From positions 1-64,000 of the forward strand of contig NZ_JAKWBE010000020.1 of NCBI RefSeq assembly GCF_022513565.1: a stretch of DNA of 64,000 nt. The letters are read 5' to 3'. Source of the DNA: Streptomyces gilvus. GTDB taxonomy: Bacteria; Actinomycetota; Actinomycetes; Streptomycetales; Streptomycetaceae. Below the pieces are notes generated by a model. It did not search any database. It saw nothing but the letters and a program-made list of their open reading frames with translations, and was not told where the DNA came from. Below are positions 46,918-56,636 of the stretch, one piece after another. Within the stretch, counting starts at the first letter, position 1; each line of letters opens with the position of its first letter. The position numbers and the translations under genes were made by a program.

Positions 46918-47736
46918 TCACCGGACGGCCGCCCGACGGTAGGCCCAGGTGGCCACGGCCAGCGAGACGACCCCGACCCCGGCGCACACGGCGAGGTCAC
47001 CGGCCACGAACGCCCAGTCGGGATGCGCCCCGAACGTCCGCGCGAACGCCTCGACGCCGTAGGTCGACGGCAGCAGATCCCGCGCCAGCCGCACGATCTC
47101 CGGCATCCGGTCGGCGGGCAGCACCCCCAGCAGCAGCGCGGCGGACATCCCCAACTGCCCAAGGAGCGTCGCGAGTTCCGGCCGGGGCGCGAGCAGCCCG
47201 AGTGCCGCCCCGAGCCCGGACAGGGCCGCCCCCGCCAGCGGGATCACCGCGGCCAGCACCCACAGATGCGCCAGCGGCAGCCCGAACAGCACGCACCCGA
47301 ACACCGCGGTCACCACGGTCCCCGGCACGGTGAAGGAGGCGTACGCCCCCGCCGCGCCCAGGACCACGGCGGTCGGCGGCACCGGCAGCGTCGCGTAGTG
47401 GTCGAGCCCGCCGCTGGCCCGCAGCTGCCCGAAGTACTGCGCGAGCAGGTTCAGCGCGACGAAGGCCACGACGAGCACCGACGAGCCGGCGACCACCGAC
47501 TCGGCCTCGCCGCCGCCGTCCACGACCCCCCGCATCAGGACCATGATCCCGACGGACTGGAAGGTCGCCACGAACAGCAGCGGGATCCGGGCGACCCGCG
47601 CGCGGGAGAGCTGCGCCCGGTACACGGCGACGAGCGCCGGCCACATCCGCGCCCGCGGCCCCAGCTCGGCCGCGCGACGCTCGCCCCCCTCCGCGCCCAG
47701 GGCGCCGGGCAGGACATCGGCGGGTACGACACTCAC
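46918..47736 (-). CDS. ABC-2 type transporter permease
   Basis: A 272-residue integral membrane protein with six helices, typical of ABC-2 exporter permeases (drug, antibiotic or lipid export). It includes RARVARIPLLFVATFQSVGIMVL, an amphipathic entry, and GGLDHYATLPVPPTAVVLGA, the loop before the third helix. I chose the GTG at 47736 because GGGGAG lies seven bases upstream and because it overlaps the small frame before it as GTGA; an ATG 69 bases upstream exists without a ribosome site. Confidence 0.83.
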   Translation of the reverse strand: MSVVPADVLPGALGAEGGERRAAELGPRARMWPALVAVYRAQLSRARVARIPLLFVATFQSVGIMVLMRGVVDGGGEAESVVAGSSVLVVAFVALNLLAQYFGQLRASGGLDHYATLPVPPTAVVLGAAGAYASFTVPGTVVTAVFGCVLFGLPLAHLWVLAAVIPLAGAALSGLGAALGLLAPRPELATLLGQLGMSAALLLGVLPADRMPEIVRLARDLLPSTYGVEAFARTFGAHPDWAFVAGDLAVCAGVGVVSLAVATWAYRRAAVR

Positions 47737-47843
47737 GTCGCGCTGCTCCCCTTCTTCCTCGGGCTCACTGAGGCAGTCACTGAGGCGGTCTCCCGAAGGG
47801 TCCATACGGACACCACGGTCCGCTGACTCACGACGTCGCTCAT
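47733..47843 (-). CDS. Possible 36-residue frame linking ABC ATPase and permease
   Basis: A small frame starting ATG at 47843, overlapping the ATPase stop as ATGA, and ending with TGA at 47733-47735, overlapping the permease GTG as GTGA. It encodes a Ser/Val/Thr-rich peptide beginning MSDVVSQRTVVSVW. The third-position GC is high, but the sequence holds a duplicated CCTCAGTGA. It may be a true small protein, or a relay frame that couples translation, or chance. Confidence 0.4.
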   Translation of the reverse strand: MSDVVSQRTVVSVWTLRETASVTASVSPRKKGSSAT

Positions 47844-48862
47844 GCCTTCACCAATCCCTGCTGCGCGGCGCCCCCCAGCGCCAGGTACACATCCTCCAGG
47901 CTGGGCGTGGCCAGCGTGAAGTCGTCCAGCGCGGCGAAGGCGCTGCCGCCGGTGACCGTGGCCACGACCGCCCGCGCCTCCTCCGGCGCGAGCCGCAGCG
48001 TCCAGCGGCGCCCGGCCTCCACGGCCCGCTCCCGCAGTGCGGCGACCTCGGGGACGTACAGCGGCGCGGTCTCACGCCACACCAGTTCGACCCGGACCTC
48101 CCCGGCGACCTGCTCCTTGAGCCCGGCCGGGGTGTCACAGGCGATCACCTTGCCCTGGTCGAGGACGGCGACCCGGTCGAGGACGGTCTCGGCCTCGATG
48201 ACGTTGTGGGTGACGAGCAGCACGGTCGTGCCCCGCTCGGCCCGCCGCCGGTCCACAGCCGCCCACACCGCCCGCCGCGCCACCGGGTCCATCCCGGTGG
48301 TCGGCTCGTCGAGCACCAGCAGCGGCCGCTCCCCGACCAGCGCGGCGGCGAAGCACGCCAGCCGCCGCTGCCCACCGGACAGCTTCTTCAGCGGCCGCCC
48401 GGCGATGGGCGTGAGCCCCAGCTCCTCGAGTACGGCGTCCTTCTCGTCCCGCGCCTGCCGCGCCTCAAGCCCGCGCAGCCGCCCGGTCGTCTCGGCGGCC
48501 AGCGACACGGTGAGCTCGTCGAGCGCGCTGGACTCCTGGCCGAGGTAGGCGAGGATCCGCGCGGCCCGCTCCGGATGCCGCACGATGTCGTGCCCGAGGA
48601 TCTCCACACGCCCCGCGTCGGGCCGCATCAGCCCGGTCAGCTGGCGGACCAGGGTGGACTTGCCGGCCCCGTTCGGCCCGAGGAGCCCGAAGATCTCACC
48701 GCGGCGGATGTCCAGCCGTACGTCGTCGGTGGCCCGCACCGCCGGCGTGGCCGGCGCCCCGCGCCGCCCGCGCACCGCGGGATAGGTCTTGGTCAGCCCG
48801 CGCACCGCGCACACGACATCCCCACCGTGCCGAAGTGCCTGTGCCGCGCGCGTACTCACAAA
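47840..48862 (-). CDS. ABC transporter ATP-binding protein
   Basis: A 340-residue ATPase of the ABC-2 exporter type. It shows Walker A GPNGAGKST near residue 65, the signature LSGGQRR, Walker B LLVLDEPTTGMDP, and the switch histidine in LLVTHNVIEAE. A 90-residue C-terminal extension follows. Start choice is uncertain: GTG 48862 (STRAAQAL) is used here, while GTG 48814 has a better GGTGGGG upstream. It lies ahead of the permease and the proline-rich membrane gene. Confidence 0.9.
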   Translation of the reverse strand, partial: FVSTRAAQALRHGGDVVCAVRGLTKTYPAVRGRRGAPATPAVRATDDVRLDIRRGEIFGLLGPNGAGKSTLVRQLTGLMRPDAGRVEILGHDIVRHPERAARILAYLGQESSALDELTVSLAAETTGRLRGLEARQARDEKDAVLEELGLTPIAGRPLKKLSGGQRRLACFAAALVGERPLLVLDEPTTGMDPVARRAVWAAVDRRRAERGTTVLLVTHNVIEAETVLDRVAVLDQGKVIACDTPAGLKEQVAGEVRVELVWRETAPLYVPEVAALRERAVEAGRRWTLRLAPEEARAVVATVTGGSAFAALDDFTLATPSLEDVYLALGGAAQQGLVKA

Positions 48863-48936
48863 GGACGAGGGTACGGGGTCGCCGCCGTCCGCCCGCTCTC
48901 GGGTTGGTCCAGGACGGCACATCCGCCGGTAAAGAA

Positions 48937-50148
48937 CTACTCACCCGCGGGTGCGTGCTCCGCGGCCGTGCGGACGTCGATCTCCCGCCAGAACCCCGCC
49001 CGGATGGCGTAACGGTCGTGCTCGTCGATCTGGTCGTCCTTGTGGGCCAGCAGCCCGAAGCGGGCCGCGTAGCGCAGCAGCTCGCCGTCGATGCGGTGCG
49101 GGACGCGCGGGTACATGGCGGACAGCTTCTGGAGATGGCTCTGGTCCCCGAGCCGCTCCATCCACCGCCGTGCGAACACCTGCCCGACCTCGTACGGGTC
49201 CCCGCCGACGGTGGTGATGTCCTCCTCCCGGTCGGCCCAGCGCTGCTCGGCCGTCGTCAGCTGCGCCAGCGTCGGCATGGAGGCCACCTCGGGCGGCTCG
49301 GCCGTCGGCCGGTCCACCCAGCCCTTGTCGGAGGACCAGCGCAGGGTCGCGCTCGCGGGATGGGGGGCCGGCTGCACCCCGGGCGCGCGCAGCGCGGCGA
49401 GGTCCTTCGGGGTGGGCACGCCCTTGGGCGCCGGGACCCGCTCCTGTCTGCCGTTCTCCGCGGCCGCGGCCGGGGCGTGCTCGCTGTCCTCCGCGGACCG
49501 CTCGGCGAGCGCGGACTCCGGCAGCGGAGCGGAGAGGATCGCGGCGATCTCGGGCCGGGGCGCGGGCGGCGGCGCGCACACCCCGCCGAGTTCTTTGGCC
49601 CGTACGGCCTTGGTGATCCAGGTACGGTCCAGCACCCGCCGCTCGTCGGCCTCGGCGACCAGGTCCTCGGACTGGTTGTAGTCCCCGTCGGCCGCCTGCA
49701 CCGCCCACAGGTGCACGGCCACGCCGTGCTCCTTGGCGGCCATCATGCCCGGCAGCAGATCGCCGTCGCCGGTGACCAGGACGATGTCGGAGCAGGCGCG
49801 GTTGCGGGCCAGCTCGGTGAGTTCGGCGTGCATGGCCGCGTCCACGCCCTTCTGCGCCCAGCGTCCGTCGCTGCGGGTCAGCGCGCCGAGCCGGACGGTG
49901 ACGCGGGGCATCACCCGCAGCCGGCGGTGCTCGGGCTGGGGTACGCGGTCGGGGGCGCCGTCGAACCAGTAGATGCGCAGCAGGGGCCGCTCGGTGTCGG
50001 ACTCGGCGCGCTCACGCAGCCCCTGGATGAGGGCGGTGTGGTCGACGGTGATGCGGGAGCGGGAGGGCTCCCCGGCGAGGAGACTGGCGGCGGCCCCCAG
50101 CAGATACCCGGCGTCCACCAGGACGATGCAGCGGTCCACGCGATCCAC
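48937..50148 (-). CDS. NYN-domain (PIN-like) ribonuclease
   Basis: A 403-residue protein with an N-terminal NYN nuclease domain (residues 5-170). Acidic active-site residues appear in VLVDAGYLLG, KGVDAAMHAE and VTGDGDLLPGM. A proline-rich linker follows, then a C-terminal helical domain (about residues 290-400) with YEVGQVFARRWMERLG that may bind RNA. It is likely to cut structured RNA with Mg2+. The start is a GTG at 50148; a second GTG three codons later has the better ribosome spacing. Confidence 0.86.
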   Translation of the reverse strand: MDRVDRCIVLVDAGYLLGAAASLLAGEPSRSRITVDHTALIQGLRERAESDTERPLLRIYWFDGAPDRVPQPEHRRLRVMPRVTVRLGALTRSDGRWAQKGVDAAMHAELTELARNRACSDIVLVTGDGDLLPGMMAAKEHGVAVHLWAVQAADGDYNQSEDLVAEADERRVLDRTWITKAVRAKELGGVCAPPPAPRPEIAAILSAPLPESALAERSAEDSEHAPAAAAENGRQERVPAPKGVPTPKDLAALRAPGVQPAPHPASATLRWSSDKGWVDRPTAEPPEVASMPTLAQLTTAEQRWADREEDITTVGGDPYEVGQVFARRWMERLGDQSHLQKLSAMYPRVPHRIDGELLRYAARFGLLAHKDDQIDEHDRYAIRAGFWREIDVRTAAEHAPAGE

Positions 50149-50375
50149 CCTCTTTCCGGGAGGTTTGCTTCGGGCTTCCTTCGAGTCTGCCCGACTACGC
50201 AGGGGTTAACGGCCCGAACTCGATCTTCGGCGTGGCGTTTCGGAGTGCGCAGCGGGTCCGCACTCCCCGACAAGCCATGTCACACACGGTAATTATCCGA
50301 CATGCGCTTGTTGTCAGCCTATGTGAATCTGGTCCCGGCCCTGGCCCCTAGATCACCCACAGGAGGCAGATCACC

Positions 50376-50540
50376 ATGGCCAAGAACAAGAAGCAGAACC
50401 GTAAGCAGCCGCAGTCCGAGCGTGGCCGTCAGCAGGGCGAGCAGATCCCGATGGAGTCGCCGGCCGAGCAGCACGTCCCGTCGGTCAGCCCGGGCGACAT
50501 GGCCCGCAAGGGGCGGCAGAAGAGCTTCGGTCACAACTGA
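50376..50540 (+). CDS. 54-residue basic conserved protein
   Basis: A small charged protein rich in Lys, Arg and Gln (MAKNKKQNRKQPQSERGRQQ) with ARKGRQKSFGHN at the end. The ATG has a near-perfect AGGAGG nine bases upstream, which supports it as a real gene. The long leader (50149-50375, 227 nt) before it contains no other frame of note. Function unknown; the composition suggests contact with RNA or ribosome. Confidence 0.82.
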   Translation: MAKNKKQNRKQPQSERGRQQGEQIPMESPAEQHVPSVSPGDMARKGRQKSFGHN

Positions 50541-50588
50541 CGCCGTGCAACGGGTCGCTGAGACCCGGGCCGGGTCGGTAGAGACCCG

Positions 50589-50641
50589 GGCACCACCGAG
50601 GGGCGCACCCGTCCAGGGCGCGCCCCTCGCGCGTGGGTGCC
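50589..50641. terminator. Bidirectional terminator between the 54 aa gene and dnaE
   Basis: A perfect ten-base stem CGAGGGGCGC/GCGCCCCTCG (50597-50606 and 50620-50629) with outer arms GGCACC/GGTGCC. It is placed between convergent stops at 50540 and 50646. A repeated GAGACCCGGG lies just upstream. Confidence 0.8.
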
Positions 50642-50645
50642 GTGC

Positions 50646-53600
50646 TCAGCCGGCCAGGCAGGACGGGCCGAGCAGCACCTTGAGGTCGCCGAAGAGCGCC
50701 GGGTCCGGCTTCACCCGGTGCCGGTCCAGTCGCAGCACCGTGGTCTTCGTCGGCCCCTGGAGCTTGATGCGGACCTCGCTGTCGCCCTTGTGGTGCGTGA
50801 GGATCTCGCCGAGGCGGCTGACCATCGGCGGGGTGATCCGGGTGGCCGGGATGGTGAGGATCACCGGCGCGTTGGTGCCCGCGTTGGACAGGTCGGGGAC
50901 CTGCAGCTCCATCGCGACCAGCCGCGGCACGTCCTCCCGCTTGTCGAGCCGGCCCTTGACGAACACCACGGCGTCCTCGACGAGTTGGGTCGACACCAGT
51001 TGGTAGGTCGCCGGGAAGAACATGCACTCGATGGAACCGGCGAGGTCCTCGACGGTGGCGATCGCCCAGGCGTTGCCCTGCTTGGTCATCTTGCGCTGCA
51101 GGCCCGAGATGATGCCGCCGATGGTGACGACCGCGCCGTCCGCGTGCTCGCCGCCGGTGAGCTGGGCGATGCCCGCGTCGGCCTTGTCGGACAGCACGTG
51201 CTCCAGGCCGAACAGGGGGTGGTCGGAGACGTACAGACCGAGCATCTCCCGCTCCTGGGCGAGCAGATAGGTCTTGTCCCACTCGTCGGTGGTGAACTCG
51301 ACGTCGAGGCCGAACCCGGGCTCGCCGCCGGCGTCCTCTTCGCCCATCCCGCCGAAGAGGTCGAACTGCCCTTCCGCCTCCTTGCGCTTGACCGCGACCA
51401 CGTTGTCGATCATCGGCTCGTACTGCGCGGTGAGTCCCTTGCGGGTGTGGCCGAGGGAGTCGAACGCGCCCGCCTTGATGAGCGATTCCGTGGTCCGCTT
51501 GTTGCACGCGGCGGCGTCGATCTTGTCCAGGTAGTCGGGGAAGGAGGCGAACTTCCCCTTCGCCTTGCGTGCCCTGATGATCGAGTCGACCACGCCAGTG
51601 CCGACGTTGCGCACGGCCTCCAGGCCGAAGAGGATCACGTCGTCGCCCTGGGCGGCGAAGTTGTGCACCGACTCGTTGACGTTCGGCGGGAGCACCTTGA
51701 TGCCCATGCGACGGCACTCGTTGAGGTAGACCGCTGACTTGTCCTTGTCGTCCTTGACGGAGGTCAGCAGCGCCGCCATGTACTCGGCCGGGTAGTTGGC
51801 CTTGAGGTAGGCGGTCCAGTAGGAGACCAGTCCGTACGCGGCCGAGTGGGCCTTGTTGAAGGCGTAGCCGGCGAAGGGGACCAGCACGTCCCACAGGGCC
51901 TGGATGGCCTCGTCGCTGTAGCCGTTCTTCTGGGCGCCCGCCTGGAAGATGGTGAAGTTCTTGGCGAGTTCGTCGGGCTTCTTCTTGCCCATCACGCGGC
52001 GGAGGATGTCGGCCTCGCCGAGCGAGTAGCCGGCGATGATCTGGGCGGCCTTCTGCACCTGCTCCTGATAGACGATCAGGCCGTAGGTGACGTCCAGGAC
52101 CTCCCTGAGCGGCTCCTCCAGCTCGGGGTGGATCGGGGTGATCTCCTGGAGCTTGTTCTTGCGCAGCGCGTAGTTGGTGTGCGAGTCCATGCCCATCGGG
52201 CCCGGACGGTACAGCGCGGAGACGGCGGAGATGTCCTCGAAGTTGTCCGGCTTCATCAGGCGCAGCAGCGAGCGCATGGGGCCGCCGTCGAACTGGAAGA
52301 CTCCGAGGGTCTCGCCGCGCTGGAGGAGTTCGAAGGTCCTGGGGTCGTCCAGCGGGAGGCTCAGCAGCTCCAGGTCGATGCCCTTGTTGGACTTCACCAT
52401 CTTGACGGCGTCGTCCATGATCGTCAGGTTGCGCAGGCCGAGGAAGTCCATCTTCAGCAGGCCGAGCGACTCGCAGCTCGGGTAGTCCCACTGTGTGATG
52501 GTCACGCCGTCGGTGTGCCGCACCCAGACCGGCACGTGCTCGGTGATGGTCTCGCTGGACATGATCACGCCGGCGGCGTGCACGCCCATCTGCCGGACCA
52601 GGCCCTCGACGCCCTTGGCGGTGTCGATGACCTTCTTCACGTCCGGTTCGTTCTCGTACATGCCGCGCACCTCGCCCGCCTCCGAGTAGCGGGGGTGCGA
52701 GGGGTCGGTGATGCCGTTGAGGTCGATGCCCTTGCCGAGGACGTCGGCGGGCATGGCCTTGGTGATGCGGTCGCCCATCGCGTACGGGTAGCCCAGCACG
52801 CGCGCGGAGTCCTTGATCGCGTTCTTCGCCTTGATCTTGCCGTAGGTGCCGATCATGGCGACCTTGTCGGCTCCGTACTTCTCGGTCACGTACCTGATCA
52901 CCTCGACGCGCCTGCGCTCGTCGAAGTCGATGTCGACGTCGGGCATGGAGATGCGCTCGGGGTTGAGGAACCGCTCGAAGATCAGGCCGTGCGGGATCGG
53001 GTCGAGGTCGGTGATGCCCATGGCGTAGGCGACGATCGAGCCGGCCGCGGAGCCTCGGCCGGGGCCGACCGCGATGCCGTTGTTCTTGGCCCACATGATG
53101 AAGTCGGCGACGACGAGGAAGTAGCCGGGGAAGCCCATCGAGATGATGACGTCCATCTCGTACTCGGCCTGTTTCTGGCGGTCCTCGGGGATGCCGCCGG
53201 GGAAGCGGCGCTCCATGCCTCGGCGGACTTCCTCCTTGAACCAGCTGACCTCGGTGTAGCCCTCGGGGATGTCGAACTTCGGCATGAGGTTCTTGGCCTC
53301 GAACATGCCGTCGGTGTCGACCATCTCGGCGACCAGGAGGGTGTTGCGGCAGCCCTCCTGCCAGGCGTCCGAGGAGTCGATGGCGTACATCTCGTCAGTG
53401 GACTTCAGGTAGTAGCCGGTGCCGTCGAACTTGAAGCGGTCGGGGTCGGAGAGGTTCTTGCCGGTCTGGATGCACAGCAGGGCGTCGTGGGCGGTCGCCT
53501 CGTGCGCGTAGGTGTAGTGCGAGTCGTTGGTGACCAGCGGGGGGATGCCGAGCTTCCGGCCGATCTCGAGCAGACCGTCGCGGACCCGGTGCTCGATGTC

Positions 53601-54188
53601 GATGCCGTGGTCCATCAGCTCCAGGAAGTAGCGGTCCTTGCCGAAGATGTCCTGGTAGTCGGCGGCCGCCTTGAGGGCCTCCTCCTCCTGCCCCAGGCGC
53701 AGCCGGGTCTGCACCTCGCCGGAGGGGCAGCCGGTGGAGGCGACGATCCCCTCCGACCACTGGGAGATGGTCTCCTTGTCCATCCGCGGCCACTTCTGCA
53801 GCCAGCCCTCGGCGTAGGCGTCCGAGGAGAGGCGGAAGAGGTTGTGCAGACCCGTCGAGTTCACGGCCCACATGGTCTTGTGGGTGTAACCGCCGGAACC
53901 CGAGACGTCGTCCTTCTTCTGGTGCGGCTGGCCCCACTGGATCTTGCGCTTGTTGCGCCGGGACTCCGGGGCGACATAGGCCTCGATCCCGATGATCGGG
54001 GTGACCCCGGCCTTCTTCGCGGTGTGGAAGAAGTCGTACGCCCCGTGCAGGTTCCCGTGGTCGGACATGGCGATGTGCGTCATGCCCATCTCGTTGCAGG
54101 CGTTGAACATGTCCTTGAGCCGCGCGGCACCGTCCAGCAGCGAGTACTGGGTGTGGACGTGCAGGTGCGTGAACGGCGGCTTTGACAC
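50646..54188 (-). CDS. dnaE: DNA polymerase III alpha subunit
   Basis: A 1180-residue replicative polymerase of the DnaE1 type. The PHP domain covers residues 5-280 with its first metal histidines in HLHVHTQYSLLDG. The palm has the GRGSAAGS loop near residue 380 and catalytic aspartates D417 and D419 in PDVDIDF. Finger and tau-binding regions follow, with an OB fold near residue 1000. The start is a GTG behind GGAGG with seven-base spacing. It is monocistronic, ending at the strong terminator at 50589. Confidence 0.97.
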   Translation of the reverse strand: MSKPPFTHLHVHTQYSLLDGAARLKDMFNACNEMGMTHIAMSDHGNLHGAYDFFHTAKKAGVTPIIGIEAYVAPESRRNKRKIQWGQPHQKKDDVSGSGGYTHKTMWAVNSTGLHNLFRLSSDAYAEGWLQKWPRMDKETISQWSEGIVASTGCPSGEVQTRLRLGQEEEALKAAADYQDIFGKDRYFLELMDHGIDIEHRVRDGLLEIGRKLGIPPLVTNDSHYTYAHEATAHDALLCIQTGKNLSDPDRFKFDGTGYYLKSTDEMYAIDSSDAWQEGCRNTLLVAEMVDTDGMFEAKNLMPKFDIPEGYTEVSWFKEEVRRGMERRFPGGIPEDRQKQAEYEMDVIISMGFPGYFLVVADFIMWAKNNGIAVGPGRGSAAGSIVAYAMGITDLDPIPHGLIFERFLNPERISMPDVDIDFDERRRVEVIRYVTEKYGADKVAMIGTYGKIKAKNAIKDSARVLGYPYAMGDRITKAMPADVLGKGIDLNGITDPSHPRYSEAGEVRGMYENEPDVKKVIDTAKGVEGLVRQMGVHAAGVIMSSETITEHVPVWVRHTDGVTITQWDYPSCESLGLLKMDFLGLRNLTIMDDAVKMVKSNKGIDLELLSLPLDDPRTFELLQRGETLGVFQFDGGPMRSLLRLMKPDNFEDISAVSALYRPGPMGMDSHTNYALRKNKLQEITPIHPELEEPLREVLDVTYGLIVYQEQVQKAAQIIAGYSLGEADILRRVMGKKKPDELAKNFTIFQAGAQKNGYSDEAIQALWDVLVPFAGYAFNKAHSAAYGLVSYWTAYLKANYPAEYMAALLTSVKDDKDKSAVYLNECRRMGIKVLPPNVNESVHNFAAQGDDVILFGLEAVRNVGTGVVDSIIRARKAKGKFASFPDYLDKIDAAACNKRTTESLIKAGAFDSLGHTRKGLTAQYEPMIDNVVAVKRKEAEGQFDLFGGMGEEDAGGEPGFGLDVEFTTDEWDKTYLLAQEREMLGLYVSDHPLFGLEHVLSDKADAGIAQLTGGEHADGAVVTIGGIISGLQRKMTKQGNAWAIATVEDLAGSIECMFFPATYQLVSTQLVEDAVVFVKGRLDKREDVPRLVAMELQVPDLSNAGTNAPVILTIPATRITPPMVSRLGEILTHHKGDSEVRIKLQGPTKTTVLRLDRHRVKPDPALFGDLKVLLGPSCLAG

Positions 54189-54392
54189 GGTGGAGCCTCC
54201 AGTGGAAACGGTGGACGACGGGCCGGCGACAGTCCTGGGGTCAGCGTCGAAGTCTATGCCTCGGCACTGACAATCCGAGGGGTCCCCCGCGTACCTTCAC
54301 AGCGGGGGTCGCGGGCACTTCCGTGACCCGCCGCCCGTTGGAAGCGGCAGACACGCTGTCGCACCCGTCCATGCACCAGGAGGCATCCCGCG

Positions 54393-55733
54393 ATGTCGGT
54401 TTCCCAGCTCAACGACGAGCAGCGCGGCGAGGAGATCCTCGCCGTCTTCGACACCGCCTTCGGCGAACTCCTGGCCGCCGACCCGGCCGCGTTCCGGGTG
54501 AAGTTCCGCAAGATGGCGGCCTCCGCGTTCGCGTTCTACCGGGGCACGGCGTGCCTCTTTTACCACGACCTCACTGCGAACAATCAGTTCGGCTCGCGGC
54601 GCGGCGGCCCGTACCTGGACGAGCGCACCTCGCGCGTGTGGATCCACGGCGACCTGCACGCGGAGAACTTCGGCACGTACATGGACTCCAACGGCCGTCT
54701 GGTGTTCAACGTCAACGACTTCGACGAGGCCTACGTCGGCCCGTTCACCTGGGACCTCAAGCGCTTCTCCGCCTCCGTCGCGCTGATCGGGTACGCGAAG
54801 GCGCTCAGCGACGACCAGATCAGCGAGCTGGTGCGGGTGTACGCGGGCGCGTACCGCGAGCGGATCCACGCCCTGGCGACCGGCGCCAAGAGCGACGAGG
54901 TGCCGCCCTTCACCCTGGACACCGCGGAGGGCCCGCTGCTGGGCGCGCTGCGCGCGGCCCGTTCGCTGACCCGCTTCGAGCTGCTGGACTCGATGACGGA
55001 GATCCGCGACTTCGAGCGCCGCTTCGCCCCGGGCGGCGGCTCCATCGAGCTGGACGCGGCCACCCGCTACAAGGTCCTGGCGGCCTTCGACGGCTACCTG
55101 GAGACGCTGCCGGACTCCTCGCTGGCCCGCCCCGACTCCTACCGGGTCAAGGACGTGGTGGGCCGACGCGGCATCGGCATCGGGTCGGCCGGGCTGCCGT
55201 CGTACAACATCCTTCTCGAGGGGCACAGCGACGCCCTGGAGAACGACGTGGTGATCTACATCAAGCAGGCCCAGACCCCGGCCGTCTCCCGGCACATCAC
55301 CGACCCGGCGATCCGGGACTACTTCCAGCACGAGGGCCACCGCACGGTGATCTCCCAGCGCGCCCTGCAGGCGCACGCGGACCCGTGGCTGGGCTGGACC
55401 GAGCTGGACGGCGCGGGCCAGCTGGTGGCGGAGGTCTCGCCGTACGCCGTCGACCTCGACTGGGGCGACATCGACGACCCCGAGGAGATCGCGGCGGTCG
55501 TCGCCGACCTCGGGCGGGCGACGGCGACCATGCACGCGGCGGCGGACGACACCTCCGGCGAGTCCCTGGTGCCGTTCTCCACCGAGCGGGCCATCGACGC
55601 GGCGATCGCGGCGGACGAGGACGGTTTCGCGGACCTCATGGTCGGCTTCGCGCACGACTACGGCGCACGCGCGCGTGCCGACCACCAGATCTTCGTGGAC
55701 CTGTTCCGCAACGGGCGGATTCCGGGTCTCTAA
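54393..55733 (+). CDS. DUF2252 protein, kinase-like fold
   Basis: A 446-residue protein of the DUF2252 family, related to aminoglycoside phosphotransferase-like kinases. Catalytic-loop-like WIHGDLHAENFG is near residue 86 and the metal motif VNDFDEAYVGPF near residue 110; IKQAQTPAVSRH may position phosphate. The substrate is unknown. The ATG has AGGAGG nine bases upstream. It is divergent from dnaE with a 204-nt shared leader, in which I see no clear site beyond probable promoters. Confidence 0.85.
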   Translation: MSVSQLNDEQRGEEILAVFDTAFGELLAADPAAFRVKFRKMAASAFAFYRGTACLFYHDLTANNQFGSRRGGPYLDERTSRVWIHGDLHAENFGTYMDSNGRLVFNVNDFDEAYVGPFTWDLKRFSASVALIGYAKALSDDQISELVRVYAGAYRERIHALATGAKSDEVPPFTLDTAEGPLLGALRAARSLTRFELLDSMTEIRDFERRFAPGGGSIELDAATRYKVLAAFDGYLETLPDSSLARPDSYRVKDVVGRRGIGIGSAGLPSYNILLEGHSDALENDVVIYIKQAQTPAVSRHITDPAIRDYFQHEGHRTVISQRALQAHADPWLGWTELDGAGQLVAEVSPYAVDLDWGDIDDPEEIAAVVADLGRATATMHAAADDTSGESLVPFSTERAIDAAIAADEDGFADLMVGFAHDYGARARADHQIFVDLFRNGRIPGL

Positions 55734-55759
55734 CAGTCCGGCACAGTCCGTCGTCTCAC

Positions 55760-55780
55760 AGGGACCTTTTAGGGGTCCCT
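55760..55780 (+). terminator. Stem-loop after the DUF2252 gene
   Basis: AGGGACC and GGTCCCT with a seven-base loop (TTTTAGG), 26 nt past the stop. Confidence 0.6.
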
Positions 55781-55810
55781 TACCGGAGCACGTGACACAC
55801 TCTCCACGCT

Positions 55811-56503
55811 ATGGACATGTCCGGGACCCGACTCAGAGCGCTGCGCGCGGCGCTGTTCACGGCACTCGTCGTGACGCTCAGCACCGCGTCGCACGTGCTG
55901 CTGTCGCGGGTCCCGCTGCCGCTGAACACGGTGGCCGCGCTCGCCGCCGCCGTGTTCGTGGTCTCCTACGCGCTGGCCGGCCGTGAGCGCGGCTTCTGGC
56001 CGATCGCCGGTCTGCTGATCCCGCTGGAGCTGGCGGCCGACACCATCCTCACCACCGGCCAGCACGTCTGTTACGGCCGCGCGGGCGGCCCGGTCGCCGG
56101 CCCTCTGGCCTCGGTCGGCTGGGACGTGCTGTGCGGCAGCAACACCCAGGTCGGCACCCCGCTGGCGCAGGTCACCGGCGCGGACCCCGACCGCCTCGCG
56201 GCGCTGCTCGCGCACGCCGACCCGGCCACCGCCTGGCTGCTGCTGGGCGCCCATGTCGGCGTCGGCCTGCTCGCCGCCGCCTGGCTGCGCCGCGGCGAGC
56301 GCGCGCTGGCCCAGCTGCTGCGCGCGGTGGCCGCCACGACCTTCCGGCCGCTGCTGCTGGCGGTCGCCGCCGTCACCGTCCGCCCGGCCTCGACTGTACG
56401 GCGCCTCGGGCGCCCCGAGCTCGCGCCGACCGTCGTGCGCGACCGGCTCCTCGTGCACTCCCTGGGCCGACGCGGACCACCGCTGCCGCTCGCCCTCGCC
56501 TGA
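55811..56503 (+). CDS. Membrane protein of unknown function
   Basis: A 230-residue protein with about four membrane helices (LFTALVVTLSTASHVLL, AALAAAVFVVSYALAG, FWPIAGLLIPLELAADTIL, TAWLLLGAHVGVGLLAAAWL). An outer loop holds two cysteines (HVCYGRAGG and VLCGSN), likely a disulphide. The C-terminal 50 residues are basic and cytosolic. The next gene is a DsbA-like protein, suggesting a shared redox or metal-export role, but this is only context. No ribosome site is clear. Confidence 0.72.
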   Translation: MDMSGTRLRALRAALFTALVVTLSTASHVLLSRVPLPLNTVAALAAAVFVVSYALAGRERGFWPIAGLLIPLELAADTILTTGQHVCYGRAGGPVAGPLASVGWDVLCGSNTQVGTPLAQVTGADPDRLAALLAHADPATAWLLLGAHVGVGLLAAAWLRRGERALAQLLRAVAATTFRPLLLAVAAVTVRPASTVRRLGRPELAPTVVRDRLLVHSLGRRGPPLPLALA

Positions 56504-56636
56504 CCGACATCCGGTGCCGACGGCGCCCGTCGCCCTCCACCAGCACCGGGCAGCGGGCCCAGAGCACTGAGCACGAGTAGTCCCCCACACGTATCCCGCG
56601 CACGACATATGCGCGTCCCACATGGAGATCACCAAC

